Below are positions 18,237 through 26,429 of a stretch of DNA of 64,000 bases, piece after piece. The stretch covers positions 12,636 to 76,635 of the forward strand of contig CBDURO010000003.1 in the NCBI GenBank assembly GCA_965369995.1. The letters are read 5' to 3'. Below the pieces are notes generated by a model that made no database searches, was not told the origin of the DNA, and worked only from the letters and a program-made list of their open reading frames with translations. A program made the translations under genes and the position numbers. How positions within the stretch are numbered: the stretch's first letter is position 1; each line of letters begins with the position of its first letter. This DNA comes from JAHJCW01 sp965369995. GTDB taxonomy: Bacteria > Fidelibacterota > Marinisomatia > Marinisomatales > JAHJCW01.

Positions 18237-18766
18237 TGAATTATAAACAAAGGCCAATTTATTTGTGTGCTTTTACAAAAGAATGGAAAAAAAAAGTTAA
18301 ACCTGCCGGATCAATAGCGAGTCATAACTACGGAAAAATAAATAATCAAATTATTCTATGGCCGAAAAAGATTGATTCAGCAACAATTAACCCGGAAAAT
18401 TTTAGTGAACTAAAAAAGCATTACAATATAAAAGAATTATTATTTATTGATCGAATAATTGGAATAAATAAATCGGTATCCATAATAAATCATGTGAATA
18501 GATCTGGACAAAACTTTCTTCGAAGCAAAACACCGTTTAATAAACTTCCTCAATTTCCGGACATGTCTAAAATGTATCAGAAAATAAGCGGATTAGATAT
18601 GGTTGTTGTTCATACGATAGGAAAAAAAAGATTTCAAAGTCCACCAAACGAAAAAGTTATTTGGAGTGAATTGATTGGATTAATTGCTCCGGTAGCGCAT
18701 TATGTTGGAATAAGGGTCTTCGCAATAGGCGGAGTTAACTTGAAAGATATTTTAAAAGAATTGTAA
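18233..18766 (+). CDS. Short purine-nucleoside-phosphorylase-like protein
   Basis: This 177-residue protein has no obvious standard name. The middle reads SIINHVNRSGQNFLR followed by FPDMSKMY, which lines up with the trimeric PNP segment IRDHINLPGFSGQNPLRG and FPAMSDAY. Downstream, SPPNEKVIWSELIGLIAPV and YVGIRVFAIGGVN correspond to the PNP stretches around PSFET and GLRVFGFSLITN, including a possible equivalent of the base-binding Glu. PNPs are about 270 residues, so the N-terminal phosphate-binding half is shortened. It may be a reduced phosphorylase or a nucleoside-binding relative. It overlaps the YggS-like gene by four bases. The similarity is by eye and needs a profile search. Confidence 0.6.
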   Translation: MMNYKQRPIYLCAFTKEWKKKVKPAGSIASHNYGKINNQIILWPKKIDSATINPENFSELKKHYNIKELLFIDRIIGINKSVSIINHVNRSGQNFLRSKTPFNKLPQFPDMSKMYQKISGLDMVVVHTIGKKRFQSPPNEKVIWSELIGLIAPVAHYVGIRVFAIGGVNLKDILKEL

Positions 18767-18830
18767 TAGCCACAATAAGCACAAAAGACACAAAACAAAA
18801 CCAAATTAAACTTATTTTAAGGAAAACGTC

Positions 18831-20942
18831 ATGAAAAAAGTAACCACTTTATTCTTGTTTTTATTGCTATGCTCCTGTGCAACAACTTCGAATAATATTT
18901 TAAAATATCCTGCAACTCAAAAAGGGTCAGTAGTTGATAATTATTTTGGTATGGAAGTTGCCGATCCATACCGGTGGCTCGAAGATGATTTATCGGTAGA
19001 GACCACCCTGTGGGTTGAGGCTCAGAATAAGGTTACTTTTAACTATTTAGATCAAATTCCATTCCGGGACGAAATTAAACAACGACTTGAAGAACTGTGG
19101 GATTATGAAAAAGTTAGTTCACCCAAAAAACATGGTGATTACTATTATTTTTATAAAAATGATGGACTTCAAAACCAATATGTTTTATACCGTACAGAAA
19201 ATTTAGACACAGAAAAGGCCGATGTGTTTATTGATCCAAATAAATTTTCTGATGATGGTACTATTTCAATGGCTGGATCTGGTTTTACAAAAGATGGTTC
19301 ATTAATGGCATATTTAATCTCAGAAAGTGGCTCAGATTGGCGCAAAATTATTATAAAAAACACAGTAACAGGCAATATTATTGGAGACACATTAGTTGAT
19401 GTAAAATTTAGTGGAGTATCCTGGCGAGGGAATGAGGGTTTTTATTATAGTAGCTATGATAAGCCCAAAGAAGGTAGTCAGTTATCAGGAAAAACTCAAT
19501 TTCATAAATTGTATTTTCATAAATTGGATACAAGCCAAAAAGAAGACGTTCTGATCTTTGGTGGTGAAAAACAACCTAGAAGATATATCGGAGCATACCT
19601 TACTGAGGATGAAAAGTATCTGATTATTTCCGCTTCTGAAAGTACAAGTGGCAATGAACTCTATCTTCAGGATTTAACCCAAGCCGGAAGTCAAATTGTT
19701 CCTATAATAACCGGTTTTGATAATGAGCACTATGTTGTTGATAATGAAAGCACCCGGCTGATTATCCATACAAATTTATATGCATCGAACAACCGCGTTG
19801 TAGAAGTTGACGCAATAAATCCAGGTCAGGAAAATTGGAAAGATTTAATTCCTGAGACAGAAAATGTTATGTCAATTTCAGCAGCCGGAAATAATTTATT
19901 TGCGTCATATATGGTTGATGTAAAATCAAAAGTATTACAATTTGATTATAGTGGTAAACTTGTAAGAGAAATTGAATTACCAGCCATAGGAACAGCCCGG
20001 GGATTTGGAGCAGAAAAAGGAGACAATAAACTTTATTATTCTTTTACAGCCTTTACTTATCCAGGAACGATTTTTAAATACACAATTGAAAGCGGCGAAT
20101 CAGAACTTTACTGGAAGCCGGCTATTGATTTTAATCCTGAAGACTTTGAAACAGAGCAAGTTTTTTATAAAAGTAAAGATGGAACAGAAATCCCAATGTT
20201 CATTGTTTATAAAAAAGGTTTAGAGAAAAACGGCAAAAACCCGACCTATCTGTATGCATATGGTGGATTCAACATAAGCTTAACTCCCCGATTTCGTTTA
20301 TTAACTCTTATAGGACTTGAAAATGGTGGAATATATGCCCAACCAAATTTACGAGGAGGCGGAGAATATGGTGAAAAATGGCATGAAGCAGGTATAAAAA
20401 TGCTAAAACAAAATGTATTTGATGATTTTATTTCTGCTGCTGAGTATTTGAAAGACAATAAATATACCTCAAGGGATTATTTGGCAATTGCAGGAGGGTC
20501 AAATGGTGGTTTATTGGTTGGAGCAGTTATGACTCAACGCCCCGATTTGGCACGAGTTGCTTTTCCTGCAGTGGGCGTGCTAGATATGTTAAGATATCAT
20601 AAATTTACATCTGGGGCAGGATGGACTTCAGACTTTGGCAATGCAGAGGAATCGAAAGAAATGTTTGAATACCTTAAAGGATATTCCCCGCTACATAATA
20701 TTAATGAGGCTGAATATCCTGCGACATTGATAACAACAGCCGATCATGACGATAGGGTAGTTCCGGCGCATTCATTTAAATTTGCCGCGACCATGCAGGC
20801 AATGCAAAAAGGTAACAACCCAATATTAATTAGAATTGAAACAAAAGCAGGGCACGGTGCCGGAAAACCAACATCTAAGATTATTGAAGAGTATGCCGAT
20901 AGACTGTCATTTATGTTTTATAATATGGGAATGGATTATTAA
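18831..20942 (+). CDS. Prolyl oligopeptidase family serine peptidase (S9A), lipoprotein
   Basis: Prolyl oligopeptidases cut short peptides after proline. This 703-residue member begins with a lipoprotein signal (LFLFLLLCSC, lipobox Cys18), so it is likely anchored to a membrane facing the periplasm. A seven-bladed propeller (about 80-430) precedes the alpha/beta-hydrolase domain. The nucleophile is Ser557 in GGSNGGLL, the Asp lies in ADHDDRVVP near 641, and the His is 675 in KAGHGAGK. Family stretches DPYRWLEDD and GGEYGEKWHEAG are present. Shine-Dalgarno AAGGAAA supports the start. Just past the stop a weak GC hairpin (20955-20977) separates it from the convergent psuG. Confidence 0.95.
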   Translation: MKKVTTLFLFLLLCSCATTSNNILKYPATQKGSVVDNYFGMEVADPYRWLEDDLSVETTLWVEAQNKVTFNYLDQIPFRDEIKQRLEELWDYEKVSSPKKHGDYYYFYKNDGLQNQYVLYRTENLDTEKADVFIDPNKFSDDGTISMAGSGFTKDGSLMAYLISESGSDWRKIIIKNTVTGNIIGDTLVDVKFSGVSWRGNEGFYYSSYDKPKEGSQLSGKTQFHKLYFHKLDTSQKEDVLIFGGEKQPRRYIGAYLTEDEKYLIISASESTSGNELYLQDLTQAGSQIVPIITGFDNEHYVVDNESTRLIIHTNLYASNNRVVEVDAINPGQENWKDLIPETENVMSISAAGNNLFASYMVDVKSKVLQFDYSGKLVREIELPAIGTARGFGAEKGDNKLYYSFTAFTYPGTIFKYTIESGESELYWKPAIDFNPEDFETEQVFYKSKDGTEIPMFIVYKKGLEKNGKNPTYLYAYGGFNISLTPRFRLLTLIGLENGGIYAQPNLRGGGEYGEKWHEAGIKMLKQNVFDDFISAAEYLKDNKYTSRDYLAIAGGSNGGLLVGAVMTQRPDLARVAFPAVGVLDMLRYHKFTSGAGWTSDFGNAEESKEMFEYLKGYSPLHNINEAEYPATLITTADHDDRVVPAHSFKFAATMQAMQKGNNPILIRIETKAGHGAGKPTSKIIEEYADRLSFMFYNMGMDY

Positions 20943-20981
20943 AACACGATAGAAAGGGGGAGAAAAATTCCGCCCCTGTAA

Positions 20982-21914
20982 TCAAAAATCTATTTTAGAA
21001 AGTTCGTTGGCAATCTGAGCACCAACCTTTACATTATTTAGCGCAAGAGCAATATTTGTTTTAAGGCTTTCGCCGGCGCTTAACGCAACAATTTTTTTAA
21101 GTAAAAATGGTGTAACCTTTTTACCGGTTATTTCTTTCTCGGCACATTCCTGAAGAGCTGTATCAATATATTTATCAATAAGTGTCTTGGGAATCTCATC
21201 TAATTTTGGCACAGGATTTGCAACTAAGATTGCTGATTGTAGGTCTATTTTTCGATGATTGATAAATAATCGCGCCACCAATTCCGGTGTATTGCAACTC
21301 GTTGGGAGAAAAATTCCGGAGGAACGTGAATAGAATGCAGGGAATTCGTTCGTTTGATATCCAACCACCGGCACAGCACTGGTTTCAAGATACTCTAAAG
21401 TTTTTGGAATATCTAAAATTGCCTTGACGCCTGCCGAGACCACGATTACAGGAGTGCGGGACAATTCAATTAAATCTTGTGAAATATCGAATGTAGTTTC
21501 GGTATTTCGATGTACGCCACCAATTCCACCGGTTGCAAAAATGTCGATACCTGCTAAATGTGCTAAACGTATGGTCGCTGAAACGGTTGTCGCGCCGGTT
21601 AGTTTTTGGGTGATCGCAAAAGCAATATCTCGCACAGCGATTTTTTCGATACCGTTATTGCTGGACAGTATTTCTAACTGTTTATCATTAAGCCCGACAT
21701 GAATTTCACCGTCTAATATCGCAATTGTTGCGGGTGTCACACCACTTTCGCGTACTACATCTTCCGCTGTTCTAGCAAACTCAAAGTTATCCGGATACGG
21801 CATTCCATGTGCGATGATTGTTGATTCTAAAGCAAGAACGGGTCGGTTATCTTGCAATGCAGACCTTACCTCCGGATGAAAAGAAAAGGAATCTGTTAAT
21901 TTTGATTTTTTCAT
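20982..21914 (-). CDS. psuG: Pseudouridine-5'-phosphate glycosidase
   Basis: PsuG reversibly cleaves pseudouridine 5'-phosphate to uracil and ribose 5-phosphate, salvaging modified RNA. Typical stretches are VLALESTIIAHGMPYP, the VTPATIAILDGEIHVGL segment, DIFATGGIGGVHR and a catalytic-lysine region GVKAILDIPKTLEYLET. I place the start at the ATG at 21914 (MKKSKLTDSF), giving about 310 residues as in the family; a longer reading to 21992 adds an untypical hydrophobic stretch and crosses a palindrome. The usual partner kinase PsuK is not adjacent. The gene converges with the prolyl oligopeptidase. Confidence 0.93.
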   Translation of the reverse strand: MKKSKLTDSFSFHPEVRSALQDNRPVLALESTIIAHGMPYPDNFEFARTAEDVVRESGVTPATIAILDGEIHVGLNDKQLEILSSNNGIEKIAVRDIAFAITQKLTGATTVSATIRLAHLAGIDIFATGGIGGVHRNTETTFDISQDLIELSRTPVIVVSAGVKAILDIPKTLEYLETSAVPVVGYQTNEFPAFYSRSSGIFLPTSCNTPELVARLFINHRKIDLQSAILVANPVPKLDEIPKTLIDKYIDTALQECAEKEITGKKVTPFLLKKIVALSAGESLKTNIALALNNVKVGAQIANELSKIDF

Positions 21915-21929
21915 TATGTATTTAACAAT

Positions 21930-21958
21930 CGCTGACAGCCCTTTAAGGGCTATTAGCG
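21930..21958. repeat. Palindrome upstream of psuG
   Basis: The core AGCCCTTTAAGGGCT (21937-21951) is a perfect 7+1+7 palindrome, flanked by CGCT and AGCG that extend the potential stem. It lies in the psuG leader on the minus strand, about 20 bases before the chosen start codon. It could be a small intergenic repeat or a leader hairpin; there is no T-run to make it a normal terminator. Confidence 0.5.
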
Positions 21959-22038
21959 ATAAGAAATTAAAATACAGATGAACTAAATACAAGGATTGGT
22001 AAATTTCCCGCCATTATATTAAAAATGAGAACAAATAA

Positions 22039-22332
22039 ATGTATTATATTGAAAACAAAGAATTATCATTAATTGATCCCCAAAAATTTGGTTTATCACT
22101 GCGCACAGTGCTTGGACAATATTTTAACAACCACATGGTTTTAATTAAAAACCGTAAAAGCAGAATTATTATGAAAGACGGAAGACAAATTTTTAAACAG
22201 ATTCAGCAAATACAAGACCACAACCCAAATTTAAAAACCAGTTTTGCTACAAACGCACCCGCTTGTAGCAAAACAACTACTTTTTTAAAAGAAAAAGGAA
22301 TAGAAATTTTATCTTTTAAAAAGCATAGTTAG
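22039..22332 (+). CDS. Hypothetical protein, 97 residues, upstream of MATE gene
   Basis: I do not recognise this protein. It has 97 residues, is basic, has no signal peptide or membrane segment, and carries a lone Cys in the motif TNAPACSKTTTFLKEKGIEI. The first half (FGLSLRTVLGQYF) looks helical. Its stop codon abuts the ATG of the MATE gene, which argues that it is real and co-translated. It could be a small regulator or a partner of the transporter, but nothing in the sequence decides this. Confidence 0.5.
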   Translation: MYYIENKELSLIDPQKFGLSLRTVLGQYFNNHMVLIKNRKSRIIMKDGRQIFKQIQQIQDHNPNLKTSFATNAPACSKTTTFLKEKGIEILSFKKHS

Positions 22333-23763
22333 ATGCGATCAACAAAAGAAATAATATTTAATCGACACAAGGGAATCTCACGACGGGTTATTGGACTTGG
22401 CTTGCCGGTTATAATAAGTAATCTTAGTCGATCGTTGATGAGCTTGGCAGACATGGCAATGGTTGGCAGGCTTGGTGCATCGGCGCTTGCAGCGACCGGG
22501 ATGGGTTCTATGTTAATGTGGATAATTCTTAGTTTTGGTATCGCCTTGCGAACCGCTACGCAGACTGTTTCATCTAGGAGATTGGGCCAAAAAAACTATC
22601 CGGAATGTGGAACGGCTCTGCACAACGGACATATTTTAGGTACGGTATTGGGAATACCAATAGCATTATTAGGTTACCGTTTTGCTGATAAAATAATACC
22701 ACTGTTTTTAGACGATCCCGAAGTCATTAAGTTGTGCATAGAATATTCCTCAATTGTATTTCTTGGCACCATTTTTACTATTGTTGGATTTGTGTTTCAG
22801 GGGTTTTTTACTGGTATTGAGCGAACCAAAATCCACATGAAAGTAACGGTTGTTGCCAATATAGTGAATGTATATCTTAACGCTGGGCTGATTTATGGAC
22901 GCGAAGGCATTTTGGAAATGCTTAGTTCAGTTAAAGGTTTAGATCTTTCCTGGATAGGATATTTATGGTCGTGGTTTCCGTTTCCGGAGATGGGGGTTAA
23001 GGGCGCCGGATTAGCTACACTTTTGGCGTCGCTCTGGATGGCAATTCATTATTTTATGTATTTGTTTGCGTCATCGATCCGTAAAAAATATGGTGTGTTT
23101 TCATTCCGCTTAAATAAAGCAATGATGAAGCGGCAGTTAATGTTGGCGCTTCCGCAGGGCTCACAAGAAATGCTGGTGGTTTTGGGTTTCGTTGTATTCT
23201 ATAAAATTGTCGGCATGATTGGCATCGTAGAATTGGCTGCTACGGAAGTTGTTTTCACTATTCTTTACACGTCTTTCTTGCCCGCCGCCGGAATAGGACA
23301 AGCCTGCGCAACGCTTGTGGGAAAATATCTTGGCGAGAAAGATACTGACAAGGCAGAAACCAGTATTGTTGAAAGTATTCGCTGGTCATTGATAATCATG
23401 GGTTCCATTGGTGTAATCTTTGTCGCCTTTCCACACTATATTTTGCTGGTATTTTCGAACGATCCTGAAGTGATCAGAATTGGCACAATAGCGCTAAGAT
23501 TGGCAGGCTTTATTCAAATTGCCGATGCAATCGGAATGACGCTGTGGTTTGCCCTTTCCGGTGCAGGAAACACTTTTTTTCCGGCCCTGACAGAGGCACT
23601 GGTTGTATGGATGGTCTTTTTACCGTTCAGTTTTTTTACCGGAATTTATCTTGGCTGGGGATATATCGGTCCATGGATAGGCGTAGGAATTCACCAAACG
23701 CTATTTGCTGTAATTTTATCATGGAAAACGCTTAAGGGTGATTGGAAAGAAATAGAGGTGTAG
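22333..23763 (+). CDS. MATE family multidrug/Na+ antiporter
   Basis: MATE proteins export drugs and metabolites in exchange for Na+ or H+. The 476 residues contain about twelve membrane segments in two homologous halves. The first half starts IGLGLPVIISNLSRSLMSLADMAMVGRLG, the typical MATE beginning (in parts), and the second half starts near MKRQLMLALPQGSQEMLVVLG. ACATLVGKYLGEKDTDKAE is the conserved second-half loop. The start ATG directly follows the stop of the 97-residue upstream gene. The substrate cannot be read from the sequence. Confidence 0.93.
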   Translation: MRSTKEIIFNRHKGISRRVIGLGLPVIISNLSRSLMSLADMAMVGRLGASALAATGMGSMLMWIILSFGIALRTATQTVSSRRLGQKNYPECGTALHNGHILGTVLGIPIALLGYRFADKIIPLFLDDPEVIKLCIEYSSIVFLGTIFTIVGFVFQGFFTGIERTKIHMKVTVVANIVNVYLNAGLIYGREGILEMLSSVKGLDLSWIGYLWSWFPFPEMGVKGAGLATLLASLWMAIHYFMYLFASSIRKKYGVFSFRLNKAMMKRQLMLALPQGSQEMLVVLGFVVFYKIVGMIGIVELAATEVVFTILYTSFLPAAGIGQACATLVGKYLGEKDTDKAETSIVESIRWSLIIMGSIGVIFVAFPHYILLVFSNDPEVIRIGTIALRLAGFIQIADAIGMTLWFALSGAGNTFFPALTEALVVWMVFLPFSFFTGIYLGWGYIGPWIGVGIHQTLFAVILSWKTLKGDWKEIEV

Positions 23764-23842
23764 GGATTGACAATTTAATATTTAAGATTGAAGAATAATT
23801 ATGGTACTTCAGTCACCGTACTTCATTGAAGATGACAAAATA

Positions 23843-23870
23843 GTAAAGACGTAAAATCTTACGTCTCTAC
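23843..23870. repeat. Palindromic repeat, GTA-AGACGTAA type
   Basis: This is an imperfect inverted repeat with 14-base arms, 12 of 14 pairs, no loop, ending GTAAAGACG and CGTCTCTAC. Its ends resemble those of the larger element at 57446-57497 (GTAGAGACG and TGTCTCTAC), suggesting one dispersed family. It lies in the gap downstream of the MATE gene. Confidence 0.65.
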
Positions 23871-23880
23871 TTAAAAACGT

Positions 23881-23937
23881 GTCTTTCTGATTCGCCACTG
23901 GGCGGAGCAGATGGACGTTGTTCATCCTCAGAAAGAC
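23881..23937. repeat. Inverted repeat with 10-base perfect arms
   Basis: Arms GTCTTTCTGA (23881-23890) and TCAGAAAGAC (23928-23937) flank a 37-base, more GC-rich centre. It sits between two other palindromes in the same gap. No protein-coding or tRNA signal is seen; it may be a small non-autonomous repeat or a structured RNA. Confidence 0.6.
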
Positions 23938-23968
23938 AAATTCAATTGTTTTTAGTTACTTAGAACTC

Positions 23969-24001
23969 AAACCTTCGAGGTTTTGGAAACCACGAAGGTT
24001 T
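23969..24001. repeat. 33-base palindrome, AAACCTTCG type
   Basis: Arms AAACCTTCGAGGTTT (23969-23983) and AAACCACGAAGGTTT (23987-24001) pair at 14 of 15 positions around a three-base loop. It is downstream of both the MATE gene and the convergent DUF1028 gene, so it could also serve as a two-way terminator. Similar AAACCTTCGAGGTTT palindromes are, as I recall, dispersed in several FCB genomes. Confidence 0.65.
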
Positions 24002-24030
24002 TAATAATACTTTCCTAATTTACCAATATC

Positions 24031-25023
24031 CTAATCCCCGATTCCCTGTTCCTGTATTTTTTTGACTAATTCCTCATCATCCGGTAATAATCCTGCCGGA
24101 ATTAGGCGTGGTATTAAATCCCGCAGGTCAGGCGCTTTTTCAAAAACTTCCTTGAAAATAGGCAACGCCTCATTTACCCTATCTACGCTTGCTAAACTAA
24201 CTGCCGTCCAGAATGGCAATTCGGGATTTTCTGGATAATATTCAGCAGCTAAATCATATTCATTAAGTGCTTTATCAATTTCTCCGGTTTCTATATATAA
24301 ATCACCTTGGTTGGCGTGTTGATAAGCCCTACTTACTCGAATTAATCTATTCATTTCTTTAATTGGTTCGGGATGATCTTCAATTCGTAAATCAAACAAT
24401 TTATCTTTCCAGTCAATTCCTGTTGGTTCTCCTGTCACCACAACTAAAGCAGCAGATTGTTTTCCACGAATATCTCCGCCCTCTTTTTGGGCCGCTTCTA
24501 AGGCTACCATTAATCTGTCAACCAATTCACCGCGTGTAATCTCATAAGCTCTTACCATTGCTGTCGGCACAGTTGCCGATGCCATTAGATTCGCTTGCAC
24601 GGTATAATTTTTTCCAACAATATGTCCGGCAAACTGAATACAATTCTCGCCCGTAAAAGCTGATGCGTTGCCTTTTGCATCAACCATGCCCACTTGCCGC
24701 ACAGCACTATTTTCATCCTCTTCCACAAGAATCTTTAATGCATCTTCGGCGGAAAATCCTTTCCCCATTAATTTTAATCCATTTGGTCCATATTCAACTT
24801 TTACAAAGGATTGCGTTGCAACAGCGCCTACACCTGCTTTTATCCATGGCACTAAAGAACCAACAGAAAACCAATGGCTCTGTACTGCTACGCCAAGTTG
24901 TCCTGTTTCCTCATCGAAAGCAACTATCGAATATGTAGAAACGGGGATTGACTGATATTCTTGAGATATTATAAAATTTTGGAGTAACAATATTAAAATA
25001 ACAGCGCTTGTAAACTTTTTCAT
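24031..25023 (-). CDS. Exported DUF1028 protein with C-terminal TPR-like region
   Basis: This 330-residue protein begins with a signal peptide (FTSAVILILLLQNFIIS). Residues ~25-245 are a DUF1028 domain, an Ntn-hydrolase-like fold of unknown substrate: STYSIVAFDEETGQLGVAVQSHWFSVGSLVPW (in parts), GVGAVATQS, TGENC and a VVTGEP segment. Residues ~250-320 contain tetratricopeptide-like helices (ALNEYDLAAEYYPENPELPF). The start is well supported by GAGGAAGG immediately upstream. It is divergent from the phosphodiesterase lipoprotein gene, sharing an ~90-base promoter region. Confidence 0.85.
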   Translation of the reverse strand: MKKFTSAVILILLLQNFIISQEYQSIPVSTYSIVAFDEETGQLGVAVQSHWFSVGSLVPWIKAGVGAVATQSFVKVEYGPNGLKLMGKGFSAEDALKILVEEDENSAVRQVGMVDAKGNASAFTGENCIQFAGHIVGKNYTVQANLMASATVPTAMVRAYEITRGELVDRLMVALEAAQKEGGDIRGKQSAALVVVTGEPTGIDWKDKLFDLRIEDHPEPIKEMNRLIRVSRAYQHANQGDLYIETGEIDKALNEYDLAAEYYPENPELPFWTAVSLASVDRVNEALPIFKEVFEKAPDLRDLIPRLIPAGLLPDDEELVKKIQEQGIGD

Positions 25024-25113
25024 ACCTTCCTCTCTTGATTGAATTCTTCCTATTTTAATATATATCTTACTAAGTTCTTCATTAATTTAATTGAAAATAC
25101 AAGGACTCAACCA

Positions 25114-26373
25114 ATGTTTTCAAAACAATTTCAACATTACTTCACTACAATAATTATATTTATTACCACATTATTTTTCTTAGCTTGCAATTCAATTTCC
25201 AAAGAGACAGCAGGCAATGAACCAGAAAATTATCTTATACTAATATCGTTTGATGGTTTCCGGTGGGATTATATGGAAAAAACCGATACACCAAATCTTG
25301 ATCGCCTCGTTGTAAACGGCGTTAAAGCCGATGCACTAATTCCGGCTTTTCCATCTAAAACATTTCCAAATCATTATACTATTGTTACCGGACTTTATCC
25401 TGAGAATCATGGAATTGTAGCCAACACAATGTATGATCCGGTTTTTGATGCAACGTTCAGTCTTGGTAACAGAGAGGAAGTACAAAACGGAAGGTGGTGG
25501 GGCGGTGAACCGATTTGGGTTACAGCAGAAAAACAAGGACTAAAGACTTTATGTAATTTTTGGCCCGGTTCGGAAGCCGAAATACAAGGTGTTAGACCGT
25601 CTTTTTGGGTGACATATGACGGTAATGTTCCAAATGAAGAACGTGTTGAAAAAGTATTCGAGTATCTCGATAAACCTTCTAAAGAACGTCCTTCATTTTA
25701 TACAATTTATTTTAGCGACCCCGATGATTATGGTCATCTTGTCGGCCCTGATTCCTTATCTATTAACATTGCCATTAAAGAGTGTGATGCTCGTATCGGA
25801 CAATTGATTGCTGGACTTGAACAACGCAATCTATTCGATAAAGTAAATATAATGATAGTATCTGATCACGGAATGGCGCAACTAAGTCAGGAACGATTAA
25901 TATTTCTTGATGATTATTTAGATCCAACGGATTTAAAAATTCCTAATTTGTCACCGGTAATGGACATTTGGTGCGATGAATCAGAAGTTGATTCAATATT
26001 CAATTTAATTAATGAAAAGCATCCACATCTATCTGTCTATAAAAAGCCAGACATTCCCGAGCGATTACACTATTCCAACAATAGAAGAATTGCACCAATA
26101 ATTGGCATCATGGATAATGGATGGAGTTTAACTAGTCACGATTATTATGAATCTCATCAATCTTACTATAGTGGAGGAACACACGGTTATGATCCTGAGT
26201 ATTCTGATATGCATGCATTTTTCTTAGCTCATGGCCCGGCTTTCAAATCAGGAATAACAGTTCCAGCTTTTGAAAATATTCAACTTTATAATTTAATGAC
26301 AAAGATTTTTAACATTGAACCTGCTCCCAATGATGGAAATATTGAAATAGTAGAAAATGTTTTAGTTCAGTAA
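25114..26373 (+). CDS. Type I phosphodiesterase/nucleotide pyrophosphatase (ENPP-like) lipoprotein
   Basis: ENPP enzymes hydrolyse phosphodiester or pyrophosphate bonds using a Thr nucleophile and two zinc ions. I choose ATG at 25114, preceded by AAGGA, because it gives a lipoprotein signal ending LFFLAC; an upstream TTG at 25039 would add untypical residues. Of 419 residues, the first metal Asp is in ISFDGFRWDY, the nucleophile Thr83 in FPSKTFPNHYTIVTGLYPENHG, later metal ligands in SDPDDYGHLVGP and VSDHGM, and the last His in GTHGYD. Probably periplasmic or surface-attached phosphate scavenging. Confidence 0.92.
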   Translation: MFSKQFQHYFTTIIIFITTLFFLACNSISKETAGNEPENYLILISFDGFRWDYMEKTDTPNLDRLVVNGVKADALIPAFPSKTFPNHYTIVTGLYPENHGIVANTMYDPVFDATFSLGNREEVQNGRWWGGEPIWVTAEKQGLKTLCNFWPGSEAEIQGVRPSFWVTYDGNVPNEERVEKVFEYLDKPSKERPSFYTIYFSDPDDYGHLVGPDSLSINIAIKECDARIGQLIAGLEQRNLFDKVNIMIVSDHGMAQLSQERLIFLDDYLDPTDLKIPNLSPVMDIWCDESEVDSIFNLINEKHPHLSVYKKPDIPERLHYSNNRRIAPIIGIMDNGWSLTSHDYYESHQSYYSGGTHGYDPEYSDMHAFFLAHGPAFKSGITVPAFENIQLYNLMTKIFNIEPAPNDGNIEIVENVLVQ

Positions 26374-26378
26374 ATACA

Positions 26379-26399
26379 CCTGCTAAAATTATTAGCAGG
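26379..26399. terminator. Hairpin between convergent genes
   Basis: CCTGCTAA (26379-26386) and TTAGCAGG (26392-26399) form a perfect 8-base stem with a five-base loop, just after the phosphodiesterase stop and before the convergent DUF3078 stop. A weak T-rich tract follows on the plus strand. It probably terminates the phosphodiesterase transcript and perhaps both. Confidence 0.55.
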
Positions 26400-26429
26400 C
26401 GATCGATTGTTTTAATTTATATATATTAT

